From positions 558,001-622,000 of the forward strand of contig NZ_JAFBDU010000001.1 in NCBI RefSeq assembly GCF_016908395.1: a stretch of DNA of 64,000 nucleotides, given 5' to 3'. Below the pieces are notes generated by a model, which worked only from the letters and a program-made list of their open reading frames with translations, was not told where the DNA came from and searched no databases. Each line of letters begins with the position of its first letter. Within the stretch, counting starts at the first letter, position 1. The position numbers and the translations under genes are program-made. This DNA is from Metabacillus crassostreae. GTDB taxonomy: Bacteria; Bacillota; Bacilli; Bacillales; Bacillaceae. Of the stretch, positions 31,988-41,362 are shown piece after piece.

Positions 31988-34060
31988 ATGAACTTTAGTA
32001 AAACCATACAAACAGCATTGTTTTCAGGAAAGCTAGTGCTTAGAACTAGGTTAATTCCACTCGTATTTATCCTATTACATAGTTATATATTTTATATATT
32101 CTACTTATATCGATATGACACTTTTTCTCCACCAAGTGCTTTAAATACGTCGAGTCAGTTGGTCATCGCGGGGATGTTAACCTACTTATTATTTGGTATT
32201 TGGATGATTCGTATAGAAGAATCTAGTAGTATGGAGGAGTTATCTACCATTATCCATAAGGGTTATTTCACGATGTTTATAGGTAAATGCCTGGTTGGAG
32301 TAACCTTTATATTACTAGGTCAAATAAGTATTTTTGTAGCCTATCTGCTCTTTTTTTATGGACAACCTATATTAGAATATTCTTATCTTAGATCTGTATT
32401 CATCTACATAGGTCTTTTTTGGAGCGGATCCTTTTTTATTTCTTATTTAATTGGAATGCTTCTTGCAAGTTTGATAAGAGGGAAATTTATTTATCCACTA
32501 TCATTAGTTGTTTATTGTATGTTAATCCCTATTAATTATGTTTTTTTAGAATCCTTAAACAGGTTTTTTCATGTACCTTTAGATAAATGGTTTAATTTAG
32601 GTGAACCTAATCCACATAGTAATTATCACGCTTTATACGGATTCTCACTAGAACCTGCTCATTTTTGGAAAAAACTACTTTTGATTACTTTGATTTTTCT
32701 CATATTTTTGATGCTTTTTATTAAGAAAAAAATAGTTTTTGTAAATAAAAAGCTTATTCTAACAGCGGCTATTTGTGTAATTATTGTTATTGCTTCCACT
32801 TTTGGATTAATGAAAGAGAAGCAACTCTTAGTCGATGACACAATTAGAATAATAGACTACTATCGGAAATATGATACTGATATTCGAATTGAGATGCAGA
32901 ATATAAAGCTAGAAAATGTAAATATTCTTTTAGAACCAAAGGAACAATTACATTTAGAGGTTGATATTGAGGTACTAAATACGGGAGATAATAACTTAAG
33001 TAAGCTTTTCTTTACCCTCTTTCATGAATTAAAAGTAAATCATATAGAAATTGATGGGAAAATTGTAGAATTTCTTCAGGATGGAGATAGAGTTGAAATT
33101 CGTTTAAATAAAGAGCTTGGTATAGGTCAGAAAGTTAAGGTTACGTTTGATTATGAGGGGCTTCAAACAGATCTATATTTTGGCAATCAACAATCAATAT
33201 ATTTACCAAATCACTTAGCGTGGATTCCTAGTATCAATTATGCACCTGCTTTTGACATTGTTACCAAACAAAATGGCTTACATAGAATTTCCCATAAATA
33301 TATGCAAGAGACGAACTATCAACTAACAGTCAATTACAATAAAAAAATCTATACTAATTTAGACAAGAAAGAAAAAAATAAATGGAGCGGAAACAGTTCT
33401 TCTGGAATAACTGTTATTTCGGGAATGTTAAATGAAAAGAAATATCAGGATGTAACGATCATATATCCTATCACTTGGGAGGATTCAATCCACGGTTTTG
33501 GAAAATTTGAAACCTATGTTAACAATGTATACACTCATTTGAAAAAGGGACTTTCTATAATAGATGCGAATAAACCAAAGCAAATTTACTTTCTTCCTAC
33601 AACTAATATTAGTGATTCTTTAGTTGGGGAAAGTGCTTTCATTGATCATGAAAGCATTATAATAGGAACTCCAATATATCTAGATATAGATCGTGATTTT
33701 TTCAATCTCTTTTTAGATGAATTAACTTATGAAATCGTCCCTGCTTTTACAACAAGGGATTTACCTTACGATAAACAGCAATATGAATTTAACACCTTGT
33801 TCAATCTTATATATGCACGACTATTAAATAAACAAATGAGATTAAATGATGATACTGACCATGTTAATAATTTTATAGAACATAAATTAACAATTAATGA
33901 AAAGGTAAACTCTGTATTAGGGAAATTGAATACATGGCTTAAAAAAGATGAAGCAAATAATAGTCACCACCCTCTCTATAAAGAATGGTATAAACTAGTT
34001 CGAGAAGGACAAGGCTGGGCTGAATTAAATACATTGTTGAATAAGTACAATAATATGTGA
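31988..34060 (+). CDS. ABC-2 exporter permease with degenerate M1-peptidase domain
   Basis: 690 residues. Residues 1-285 contain seven to eight hydrophobic helices (ABC-2 type permease core). From about 300 a large extracytoplasmic region begins with a beta-sandwich (LENVNILLEPKEQLHLEVDIEVLNTGDNNLSKLFFTLFHELKV...) and continues through LPNHLAWIPSINYAPAFD and VTIIYPITWEDS to LFLDELTYEIVPAFTT, in the order of M1 aminopeptidase domains. At the position of the zinc HExxH motif stands DELTY, so the zinc site is lost. First gene of a three-gene ABC operon; GAGGTGC upstream of the ATG. Confidence 0.7.
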   Translation: MNFSKTIQTALFSGKLVLRTRLIPLVFILLHSYIFYIFYLYRYDTFSPPSALNTSSQLVIAGMLTYLLFGIWMIRIEESSSMEELSTIIHKGYFTMFIGKCLVGVTFILLGQISIFVAYLLFFYGQPILEYSYLRSVFIYIGLFWSGSFFISYLIGMLLASLIRGKFIYPLSLVVYCMLIPINYVFLESLNRFFHVPLDKWFNLGEPNPHSNYHALYGFSLEPAHFWKKLLLITLIFLIFLMLFIKKKIVFVNKKLILTAAICVIIVIASTFGLMKEKQLLVDDTIRIIDYYRKYDTDIRIEMQNIKLENVNILLEPKEQLHLEVDIEVLNTGDNNLSKLFFTLFHELKVNHIEIDGKIVEFLQDGDRVEIRLNKELGIGQKVKVTFDYEGLQTDLYFGNQQSIYLPNHLAWIPSINYAPAFDIVTKQNGLHRISHKYMQETNYQLTVNYNKKIYTNLDKKEKNKWSGNSSSGITVISGMLNEKKYQDVTIIYPITWEDSIHGFGKFETYVNNVYTHLKKGLSIIDANKPKQIYFLPTTNISDSLVGESAFIDHESIIIGTPIYLDIDRDFFNLFLDELTYEIVPAFTTRDLPYDKQQYEFNTLFNLIYARLLNKQMRLNDDTDHVNNFIEHKLTINEKVNSVLGKLNTWLKKDEANNSHHPLYKEWYKLVREGQGWAELNTLLNKYNNM

Positions 34061-34069
34061 GGTGAATTT

Positions 34070-34927
34070 ATGGATACAATCGTACTTAGCCATATACATA
34101 AAAACATTAAAGGAAAAGAAATATTAAAAGATGTGAATTTAGAAATAAAAGGTTCGATTGGTTTGCTGGGGCCAAATGGAGCTGGGAAAACAACTTTAAT
34201 GAGGATTTTAACAACACTTATAGATCCAAGTAGTGGGACAATTCGCGCTGGTCAACTTTTGTGGGAAAATAAAACAGAAGTTAGGGAACATATTGGCTAC
34301 TTGCCTCAACACTTTTCAATGTACAAAAATATGACGATTATGGAATGCCTCAATCATTTAGCCTTACTAAAGGGAATTGATAAAGGAATTAGGCAGGATG
34401 TTATCCATTCAACGTTAGAAGAAGTCAATTTACTTAATGTCCAATCAAATAAAATTAGACAATTATCTGGTGGGATGCTCAGAAGGGTTGGAATAGCACA
34501 AGCTTTATTGGGTAACCCTAAGCTGCTTGTCGTAGATGAGCCGACAGTAGGTCTAGATATTGAAGAAAGAGTACGCTTTAGAAGCTTGCTTAGAAAACTA
34601 GGTAAAAACCGTAATATTGTTATATCTACACATATCGTTGAAGATATTGAAACAACTTGTGATCAAATTTGTATTTTAAAGAATGGTAAAGTAATTAAAT
34701 TTGGGACGAAAACCGAGATATTGAGTTTAGTAAGAGGTAAAGTAGCAGAAAAATCATTTCTACTTGATCAAGTAGATTTAGATTCTTTAAGAGTAATCTC
34801 TACAAAGGAAAGTGGAGATAAGTATATCGTCAGGTACTTTACAACAAAAGGTGAAGATGAATATATTGTAGAACCAAGTCTTGAGGATGCTTATTTATAC
34901 TTTATCCAAGAAGAGAAAGAAATATGA
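34070..34927 (+). CDS. ABC transporter ATP-binding protein
   Basis: 285 residues. Walker A GLLGPNGAGKTTLMR, Q-loop in GYLPQHFSMYKNMT, signature RQLSGGMLRRVGIAQALLG, Walker B LLVVDEPTVGLD, H-loop VISTHIVEDIE. The C-terminal 70 residues (VRGKVAEKSFLLDQVDLDSLRVI...) are an accessory domain found in ABC-2 exporters. Lies between the large permease (9 bp) and the small permease (4-bp ATGA overlap), so the three are co-translated. Confidence 0.93.
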   Translation: MDTIVLSHIHKNIKGKEILKDVNLEIKGSIGLLGPNGAGKTTLMRILTTLIDPSSGTIRAGQLLWENKTEVREHIGYLPQHFSMYKNMTIMECLNHLALLKGIDKGIRQDVIHSTLEEVNLLNVQSNKIRQLSGGMLRRVGIAQALLGNPKLLVVDEPTVGLDIEERVRFRSLLRKLGKNRNIVISTHIVEDIETTCDQICILKNGKVIKFGTKTEILSLVRGKVAEKSFLLDQVDLDSLRVISTKESGDKYIVRYFTTKGEDEYIVEPSLEDAYLYFIQEEKEI

Positions 34928-35574
34928 AGAGTATAAGAAAAATTGATTTCTTCTTTGAAATCAAATCAATGGGGCTATCAGCCATTCTTCCACTACTAGC
35001 CTTACTTTTTTTGGTTTTCTTTAATTACTCTGAGCTAGGACCAGAAATCGCAAGAAAGTTATCTATATTTATTGAATTTGTCATATGTCCACTTGCAGCA
35101 TGGTGGTGTATGTATTTGTTTATTGATTATTATGAGGATAATATGGGAGAAGTACTGTTTACGTATCCTGTGTCTATTTTCTTTCATGGAGTACTACGTG
35201 CTCTAATGTTTCTATTGTGTTTTTTGGCTTTATTTATAATTTGTTTGTTCCTTATATCTCAAAGACATGAAGAAATTTTATTTAGTATACAAGTTTTACA
35301 ATATATTCCCCAAAGCATTCTTTATGGTGCGCTAGGCTTTTGTTTAATAGTCTTAACAAGAAATATTGTCATCCCAATTCTATGTATTGTAGGTTATGTA
35401 GCAGGTAAATACTTTACTGGTGGATCTAAGTTAATGCCAGTTTATAACATAATGTTTTTTGATATAGAAAGCTCCTATCAATTATTACTAGAAAAGGCTT
35501 TAATAAACATTGTTTTCGCATTTTTACTTTTTGTATTGAGCCATTTTATATTAGCGAGAAGAACTCTTATATAA
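34924..35574 (+). CDS. ABC-2 type permease, second subunit
   Basis: 216 residues with six predicted helices and no large loops. WWCMYLFIDYYEDNMGEVLFTYPVS after helix 2 is the ABC-2 coupling region. Start codon overlaps the ATPase stop (ATGA). With the 31988 and 34070 products it probably forms a heteromeric exporter; the substrate is unknown, though the M1-like domain suggests a peptide. Confidence 0.8.
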   Translation: MKSIRKIDFFFEIKSMGLSAILPLLALLFLVFFNYSELGPEIARKLSIFIEFVICPLAAWWCMYLFIDYYEDNMGEVLFTYPVSIFFHGVLRALMFLLCFLALFIICLFLISQRHEEILFSIQVLQYIPQSILYGALGFCLIVLTRNIVIPILCIVGYVAGKYFTGGSKLMPVYNIMFFDIESSYQLLLEKALINIVFAFLLFVLSHFILARRTLI

Positions 35575-35783
35575 TCTTTCAGGTCCACCATATAAACTAA
35601 TAGAATTGATAAAGTAAACACTTTGTTGTCAGCTTTAATATAATTACCATTATGTAAAGTTGAAGATTGACTTTTTAAGTGAATAATAAAACTTTAAAAA
35701 TATAATTGGATATTTTTGTTGATGTATTCGTAAGAGAATAAGTTTCCTATCATCTCTATTAAAATAAAGAAAGGAGATTTAAT

Positions 35784-36191
35784 TTGAGGAAAGTTATTTT
35801 TGGGGTTCTTCTTCTACTATTAGTTCTAACAGGATATAGCATCCTTAATAAAGTTCACCATAATGTAGAACTGGAGAAATCAATATATTCTATAGTAGAA
35901 GATATAAATAATACTGAAATACGTATTAAAACATTAGCTAATTTTGATTGGGATAAAGGTTTCCTTTTTAAACCTTATAGTTCTCAGAAGCTTATAGATG
36001 AACAATTAAATGTTCATTTTAGGGATCCTAGTAATATTGATTGGAGAGACGATATATATCTTTTGGTTTTCATGAAAGAGAATGAAGTAGTTCAATATGC
36101 AGAGATAGACCGTCAAGGCGCTGATTTTAAATTGAGTGAAAAGGAGTATCTTACTCCTTCCGATGATGTAGTAATTATAGAAAGATATTAG
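35784..36191 (+). CDS. Exported hypothetical protein, 135 aa
   Basis: TTG start with AAAGGAGA upstream. Signal-like or anchor helix RKVIFGVLLLLLVLTGYSILN, then a soluble acidic domain with NFDWDKGFLFKPYSSQKLIDEQL and IYLLVFMKENEVVQYAEIDRQGADF. I know similar short extracytoplasmic proteins of bacilli; function unknown. 210 bp after the ABC operon. Confidence 0.65.
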   Translation: MRKVIFGVLLLLLVLTGYSILNKVHHNVELEKSIYSIVEDINNTEIRIKTLANFDWDKGFLFKPYSSQKLIDEQLNVHFRDPSNIDWRDDIYLLVFMKENEVVQYAEIDRQGADFKLSEKEYLTPSDDVVIIERY

Positions 36192-36377
36192 GAATATTTT
36201 AGTTACAAACGAAGTTGTATAGCAAGACTACTTTATGTGCTACAGAAGCAAGTTCTAGAGAGAAAGCATTAAAGATTCAAAGGAGTACTTTATGTTGGTA
36301 AAGGCAATGTTTGAAATTAGGATAATCTTACTTTAATAGAGCATTAATCTTGTTCATAAAAATAAGGAGTATAAGTA

Positions 36378-36884
36378 GTGAATGAATTTTACGAGGCGTT
36401 AACATATGTAAATAAAACATATTATGAGCCAAATTACTTCATTATAAAAAATATTCGAGAAGAAGAACAAAATTCTGACTACGGAGCGGGTGTATTTCAG
36501 TTAAACTCGAAATCGGTTAGGTTTAGAGTAGCAAAGAAAACACCTACTAAAATAGGACAGTTTGTTGCTTTTTGGGAAAAAGATAGGAATCATAAAAACC
36601 GAGCTTTTTCGTATGAACAAGCTATTGATTTATTGGTTATCAATACATTTACTAGTAATAATAAATATGGACAATTCGTTTTTCCAAAGAAAGTTCTAGT
36701 GAAACAAAAAATCCTTAACACAACTACTACAAAAGGGAAAATGGCAATTAGAGTATATCCTATATGGGAACAACCTACTAGCAAACAGGCTATTGAAACA
36801 CAAAAATGGCAATTAGACTATTTTGTTGAGTTGAATAATCCGAATGATTTACCAATACAAAGACTATTAAAGTTATATTCTTAA
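36378..36884 (+). CDS. MepB-family protein
   Basis: 168 residues, full length. Diagnostic segments: YGAGVFQLNSKSVRFRVAKKTPTKIGQFVAFWEKD, AIDLLVINTFTSNNKYGQFVFPKKVLVKQKIL, KGKMAIRVYPIWEQPTSKQAIETQKWQLDYFVEL. Named from the S. aureus mepRAB multidrug locus, but without known function. No MepA or MepR neighbours here. GTG start with AAGGAGT upstream. Confidence 0.85.
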   Translation: MNEFYEALTYVNKTYYEPNYFIIKNIREEEQNSDYGAGVFQLNSKSVRFRVAKKTPTKIGQFVAFWEKDRNHKNRAFSYEQAIDLLVINTFTSNNKYGQFVFPKKVLVKQKILNTTTTKGKMAIRVYPIWEQPTSKQAIETQKWQLDYFVELNNPNDLPIQRLLKLYS

Positions 36885-36938
36885 TAGTCTATCAAAAATT
36901 ATACTAAAATCCCCATTAAGTAAGAAATTAAGCTGTAG

Positions 36939-37394
36939 CTAATCACGAGCACTATGGAGTTTGTTACTAGCTATAACTTTAGTTTGCGAAAAGATAGAAT
37001 CCCAAAACCAAAAAATAAGAGCTATGGAGAAACTAAATTTGTAATATCCTGCCATTTTTAATAAGTCAATTGACGATATTGTAAATAACACTATAGATAT
37101 TATAAATAGAGCCACAAATGAACAAATAGTATAAAAGAAGAGATAAAATAAATTGAATTTCTTTGGATTACTATTTAGAAATATTTGTAAAGGTATTGCA
37201 AAAATTGAATATATAATAACACAGTATAAAGGAATTAAATTAGTGCTAGATAATAATAGGAAATAAAGGTATTCACCCTCTAGAATACTAATTAAAAGGT
37301 AGAAACAGAAAGAAGAAACTACTAAAATTAATAAACAAAGGGGAAATATTTTTACAATTTTAGTTATTATTTCATTAGACATTTTTATTGCCAT
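36939..37394 (-). CDS. Hypothetical membrane protein, 151 aa
   Basis: Four transmembrane helices, very hydrophobic; short basic loops (NSNPKKFN). Start at 37394 with AAAGGGAG upstream. Convergent with the mepB-like gene. No family recognised. Confidence 0.65.
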   Translation of the reverse strand: MAIKMSNEIITKIVKIFPLCLLILVVSSFCFYLLISILEGEYLYFLLLSSTNLIPLYCVIIYSIFAIPLQIFLNSNPKKFNLFYLFFYTICSFVALFIISIVLFTISSIDLLKMAGYYKFSFSIALIFWFWDSIFSQTKVIASNKLHSARD

Positions 37395-37500
37395 TTCATT
37401 CTCCCTTTCAATTGCTATCGTTTTATAATTTAATTAATTTATTTATTTTGATTTTCTATATCGCTCACTAATATGACGATTCCTTTTATTATACCTTAAT

Positions 37501-37560
37501 TTACCTTTTGCTATGATTTTAGTATGAAAATTTATGATAATGTGAAGTCAATCACTTAAA
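37501..37560. repeat. Repeat F, copy 2
   Basis: CTATGATTTTAGTATGAAAA, TTTATGATAATGTGAAGTCA, ATCACTTAAAT; matches 8886-8945. Confidence 0.6.
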
Positions 37561-37634
37561 TGCGGGAGGCTTGTTCAAGAGAAGTGCACAAAAATGATAG
37601 AATTATTTTATAGAGAAAGAAAGGTGGTCTGTGA

Positions 37635-37970
37635 GTGAGATTTATTATAAAAAAGTTAGTATCTCTAACATTAATAATGATTATCTCGGCCATTTTGGTT
37701 TTTTCCACTGCTTTCATTGACGGTAAAATGATAAATACATATAACGAGTTAGAAGAGAGTTTCCCTATGGAAATAGGATTTCCCGTAGGATTTGTTGAGC
37801 TGACTTGGGTTAAAATTGACCCACCTTTACCTTATTTTTATGGAATTAAGTGTTGTGGAACAATATGGCATCATGAGAATTTCTTACTTTCAATTTTAAT
37901 AGTATTTCTCCTTTTATCCCTCTTATATTTAGTTTCTTATTTTGTGTTATCCAAAGTGAAAAAAAACTAA
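37635..37970 (+). CDS. Hypothetical membrane protein, 111 aa
   Basis: Two helices (residues 8-28 and 82-104) flanking an extracytoplasmic loop with FPVGFVELTWVKIDPPLPYFYGIKCCGTIWHHENF. The loop has adjacent cysteines and histidines. GTG start with AAAGGTGG upstream. Not recognised; seems to be a family seen in bacilli. Repeat A begins 10 bp after the stop. Confidence 0.65.
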   Translation: MRFIIKKLVSLTLIMIISAILVFSTAFIDGKMINTYNELEESFPMEIGFPVGFVELTWVKIDPPLPYFYGIKCCGTIWHHENFLLSILIVFLLLSLLYLVSYFVLSKVKKN

Positions 37971-37977
37971 TCTTATT

Positions 37978-38040
37978 TCAACTAAAGGGAACGAGTGTGA
38001 GAACAGTCGCTTTTTCTCTAACGGTCCAGGTTAATTGAAC
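37978..38040. repeat. Dispersed repeat A, copy 5
   Basis: ACTAAAGGGAACGAGTGTGA, GAACAGTCGCTTTTTCTCTA, ACGGTCCAGGTTAATTGAAC. A few bases are missing in the hairpin loop. Confidence 0.75.
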
Positions 38041-38182
38041 AATTAGACAACAAAGAAGGTGTTTCTGGAACAAGTAAAAACTTTTATTTTTTATTGAGAT
38101 TGGACTATTTTTGACCAAGAAATTAAATCTAAATGGTAAAATAATGAAATATATATAATTTGATCTAAGGGGGGAATTGGTT

Positions 38183-39082
38183 ATGAAGTCGATAACGGTT
38201 TATCATTATGATGCTTTTAGTAAAGAGCCTAACAAGGGAAATCCTGCGGGAGTAGTTTTAAACGGTGATGAATTGACAGATTTAGAAATGCAAGAGATTG
38301 CTTTCAAAGTTGGCTTTAATGAGACGGCTTTTCCAGTTAAATCAGATGTAGCTGACCTTAGAATAAGATTTTTTACACCAGGTCATGAAATGAATTTATG
38401 TGGTCATGCCACAATGGCAACTGTTTATGCTTTAAAAAGTAAAGGTTTATTGGGAGATAAAACAGAAATAACAATTGAAACAAACGCTGGTATTCTACCG
38501 ATTAAAATTAGCACATCTGTTGATAGAGAAATAGTTATAACGATGAAACAGGCTTCTCCTCAATTCAATGAATTTACAGGTTCAAAAGAAGAATTAGCAA
38601 ACTCAATAGGATTAAAAGAATCAGACCTTCATTCTGATTTGCCTATTCTTTATGGAAGTACAGGTACTTGGACTTTGCTAATTCCGGTAAAACAACTTTG
38701 TGCTTTTCAAAAAATGGTACCGAATAATAAACAATTCCCTGAAATTTTAAAGGAAATGCCTAAATCATCTGTTCATCCTTTTTGTCTGGAAACATATGAT
38801 CCCAAAGCTGATATGCATGCTCGACACTTCTCTTCACCCTATTCAGGTACTATTGAAGATGCAGTAACTGGTACTGCTTCAGGAGTAATGGGGGCTTATT
38901 ATGCAAAATACATAAAAAATAGTTTTATAGAACCTCTGAATCTTATAGTTGAACAAGGTCATGAAGTTGAAAAAGATGGTCGGGTAGTCGTACAAGTTTC
39001 CAAAAATAGTGAATCATTTGAAGTTCAAATTACTGGAAATGCAGTTTATGTTAAAGATTTTCAAGTGATGTTAGAAAATTAA
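38183..39082 (+). CDS. PhzF-family isomerase
   Basis: 299 residues. [21 protein letters not shown] start, catalytic glutamate in [35 protein letters not shown], and the second half repeat with [29 protein letters not shown]. These are all PhzF hallmarks. Cytosolic dimeric isomerase/epimerase-like; the physiological substrate in bacilli is not known. GGGGGG site; ATG 38183 chosen over TTG 38177. Confidence 0.9.
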   Translation: MKSITVYHYDAFSKEPNKGNPAGVVLNGDELTDLEMQEIAFKVGFNETAFPVKSDVADLRIRFFTPGHEMNLCGHATMATVYALKSKGLLGDKTEITIETNAGILPIKISTSVDREIVITMKQASPQFNEFTGSKEELANSIGLKESDLHSDLPILYGSTGTWTLLIPVKQLCAFQKMVPNNKQFPEILKEMPKSSVHPFCLETYDPKADMHARHFSSPYSGTIEDAVTGTASGVMGAYYAKYIKNSFIEPLNLIVEQGHEVEKDGRVVVQVSKNSESFEVQITGNAVYVKDFQVMLEN

Positions 39083-39101
39083 AGTTTGTGTAATCATTGT
39101 A

Positions 39102-39165
39102 CTTAAACAAAAGAGTGCGAGTGTTCAGTAAGAGCATTCGCTTTTTCACTAACCGTGCAGGATAC
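39102..39165. repeat. Dispersed repeat A, copy 6
   Basis: AACAAAAGAGTGCGAGTGTTC-AGTAA-GAGCATTCGC hairpin, TTTTTCACTAACCGTGCAGG. The stem keeps pairing through compensatory-looking change (GAGC...). Confidence 0.8.
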
Positions 39166-39213
39166 TTATAAAAAGCTAGATCTTAAACTATTATTATGAA
39201 AGGAGAAGCTTAG

Positions 39214-39534
39214 ATGGAAATCAAATCAATGACTTTACAAACAACTAAATTAACTGAAATGAAAGATTTTTATATTAACAAATTAGGATTCAATTTGACT
39301 GAAGAGAGTGATAACAGCTTTAGGCTTGCTGTCGGTAGTAGTGAATTAGAATTCACTTCAAATAGAGTAATTACAAGTAATCCTTACTATCATTTTGCCT
39401 TCAATATTCCTTCAAATAAATTTATTGAAGCTAAAAAATGGATAAAGGAGAGAGTAAGCTTAAATTTAGAAGAAGGACAAGATGAGATACATTTTACTAA
39501 ACTGCAAGCCCACTTAGAAATCACTGAATACTGA
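39214..39534 (+). pseudogene. VOC-family protein, C-terminally truncated
   Basis: 106 residues: IKSMTLQTTKLTEMKDFYINKLGFNLTEESDNSFRLAVGSSELEF and YYHFAFNIPSNKFIEAKKWIKERV match the start of a VOC/glyoxalase protein. The family continues with a DxxGNxxE strand that is missing; after EGQDEIHFT the sequence ends within 12 residues. Its 3' end overlaps the convergent lipoprotein gene by 14 bp. GAAAGGAGAAG upstream, so it may still be expressed. Confidence 0.6.
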
Positions 39535-39970
39535 TATTCCCAACATATTGGGCATTTCCTTTATCTGTATTTAAGTCGAGCACTAAGGTGTAATCACCAA
39601 TTTCCTTTGGTAGTGAAAAGGTCTGAACATCCTTTAACTCTAATTCAGTTTTTTGATCATTCTTCCACACTGAAATACTTATTCCTTTTCCACTCGGATT
39701 AAAATGACCATTCTCTAAGCTATATGAGGCTTCATCACCAGCTTTTAAATATAATGTATCTTGTTCCTTTGCAAATGAATAGATATTTTCTGTTTCTTTG
39801 TTATATTTACTGTCATGATACCAATCAATATTAGCTTCTGCTAACTCTATGGTTTCATCTTGACCATTCATTACAGTCACTGTCGGCGGAGAGAAGTCAT
39901 AATCCTCCCCAAAACATCCCGTTAAGGAAGATACAATAAACAAACCTAAGATTAACATAATAACTCGCAT
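39521..39970 (-). CDS. Lipoprotein, 149 aa
   Basis: Signal RVIMLILGLFIVSSLTGC with lipobox LTGC, then a beta-rich exported domain (PPTVTVMNGQDETIELAEANIDWYHDSKYNKE...SISVWKNDQKTELELKDVQTFSLPKEIGDYTLVLDLNTDKGNAQYVGNISI) that looks like an immunoglobulin-like or YtkA-like sandwich. Start at ATG 39970 with TAGGAGTG upstream. Specific family not known. Confidence 0.75.
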   Translation of the reverse strand: MRVIMLILGLFIVSSLTGCFGEDYDFSPPTVTVMNGQDETIELAEANIDWYHDSKYNKETENIYSFAKEQDTLYLKAGDEASYSLENGHFNPSGKGISISVWKNDQKTELELKDVQTFSLPKEIGDYTLVLDLNTDKGNAQYVGNISIQ

Positions 39971-40149
39971 TTCATTCACTCCTAAATCCATTTATCAATG
40001 CTTTAAATACTCCATTAATTTCATTTTAACAAAAATACAAGATTTTCCTATAGATATAATTAAAAACAGAAAATTGTTAAAATAAAGAGCGGAAGAGTAG
40101 GAGAAGCATATAGTTTTTTGTTACAAAAAAGTACCTTAGGAGGAGAACA

Positions 40150-40686
40150 ATGAAAGAGAAAATTCACATAATGGGAGCATCGGGGGCTGGAACTTCGACA
40201 CTTGGTTCTTCATTATCAAAAGTTTTGCCTCATACTCATCTTGATACCGATGATTTCTTTTGGACAACTAAATTCACTAAACAAAGAGAAGTACATAAAA
40301 GAAGACGGTTGCTTGAAAAAGATTTATCACATAATGAAAACTTTATTCTTTCTGGTGCAGTGTGTGGTTTGGGTGATCACTTTAAAAATTATTTTGACCT
40401 AGTTATTTTTTTATGGCTTCCACAAAATATAAGGCTTGAAAGGCTACAACAAAGGGAATTTCAACGTTATGGAAATGAAATATTAGCAGGTGGTAGTAAA
40501 TATGAACAATCAAAAAGATTCTTAGAGTGGGCCTCTTTATATGATAGTGCGGGAATGGAAGTTGGAAGTAAATCTTTACACGAATAATGAATGGCAGACT
40601 TATCTTGTCCAATATTAAAAATTGAAGGGGATTATTCAGTCAATGAAAGAGTTGATATTGTATTAGATTATCTAAATACTAATTGA
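40150..40686 (+). pseudogene. P-loop small kinase with tandem stop codons
   Basis: The frame from ATG 40150 (AGGAGGAG upstream) starts IHIMGASGAGTSTLGSSLSK (P-loop GASGAGTST), continues like an adenylate-kinase or topology-modulation-type nucleotide kinase (LDTDDFFW, LSGAVCGLGDHF, FLWLPQNIRLERLQQREFQRYG), and meets TAA TGA at 40585-40590. In the same frame it goes on MADLSCPILKIEGDYSVNERVDIVLDYLNTN to a stop at 40684-40686. The family pattern there is HEQWxxxLxCPxLxIEGD, so CAA TGG has probably become TAA TGA by two transitions. Confidence 0.75.
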
Positions 40687-40807
40687 ACTAAAAGGTGCGT
40701 AACTGAAAAGGTAACACAGATTTCGGGTAGGTTTTGACAGAAGGATGTTATTAATTCAACTTTGAAGATAAAGTCATTTCGATTATTAAAAGCCTAGGTG
40801 GTAGATT

Positions 40808-41083
40808 ATGAATTTTGGTGCGTGGATTTTTTTCATTGTTGTAGTAGTAGGATTAATATGGTCTGTTAAAAACAAAAGGATTACAAAATTGGGCATGTCA
40901 TTATTCCTTGTTATTGTCCTTGTATATTACTTAATTGCTTATATATTTAACAATGAAATCCTAAGTCCTTTTATCTTCAAAGGTGATAGTTTCACCATTA
41001 GTTTCGTAGGTGTTATTTTGTTATTTGGTACATATCATCTATTAAAATATGTAATAAATAAATTTTGGGAAATTAGTGGTTGA
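40808..41083 (+). CDS. Hypothetical membrane protein, 91 aa
   Basis: Three helices (residues 3-19, 29-47, 62-82). AGGTGGTAGATT upstream of ATG. Family not recognised. Repeat A follows at once. Confidence 0.65.
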   Translation: MNFGAWIFFIVVVVGLIWSVKNKRITKLGMSLFLVIVLVYYLIAYIFNNEILSPFIFKGDSFTISFVGVILLFGTYHLLKYVINKFWEISG

Positions 41084-41087
41084 TCTT

Positions 41088-41148
41088 CAACTAACAAAGT
41101 AAGAGTGTTCAATAAGAACAGTCGCTTTTTCACTAACGAAACAGGTAT
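41088..41148. repeat. Dispersed repeat A, copy 7
   Basis: ACTAACAAAGTAAGAGTGTTC-AATAA-GAACAGTCGC hairpin, TTTTTCACTAACGAAACAGG. Begins 5 bp after the stop of the upstream gene. Confidence 0.85.
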
Positions 41149-41162
41149 CGGGGGAGAATACG

Positions 41163-41300
41163 TTGAGAAAAGATAAAGATAAACCTGAGAAAAGTAAAAT
41201 TGATACTGATGATGGATGGAATAGAGCGGTTTATGGAAGCCCAACAATAGGTGGATTTATTGTTGTTGTAGCAGTTATTTTATACCTGGTCTTCAAATAA
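41163..41300 (+). CDS. 45-aa single-helix membrane protein
   Basis: TTG start with GGGGGAG upstream. Polar N-terminus RKDKDKPEKSKIDTDDGWNR, then AVYGSPTIGGFIVVVAVILYLVFK. Layout and the motif DGWNRAVYGS recall short DUF6366-type proteins, with modest confidence. It stands alone between two copies of repeat A, making the smallest cassette-like unit of the window. Confidence 0.6.
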   Translation: MRKDKDKPEKSKIDTDDGWNRAVYGSPTIGGFIVVVAVILYLVFK

Positions 41301-41302
41301 TT

Positions 41303-41362
41303 AAATTTAATTAACGGTAAGCGAGTGTTTAATAAGAACAGTCGCTTTTTCACTAATGGTTT
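41303..41362. repeat. Dispersed repeat A, copy 8
   Basis: TTAACGGTAAGCGAGTGTTT-AATAA-GAACAGTCGC, TTTTTCACTAATGG. Three bases after the previous stop codon. Confidence 0.82.

Noticed and set aside
40403-40612. 69-codon minus-strand frame
   Set aside because: Antisense shadow of the broken P-loop kinase gene.
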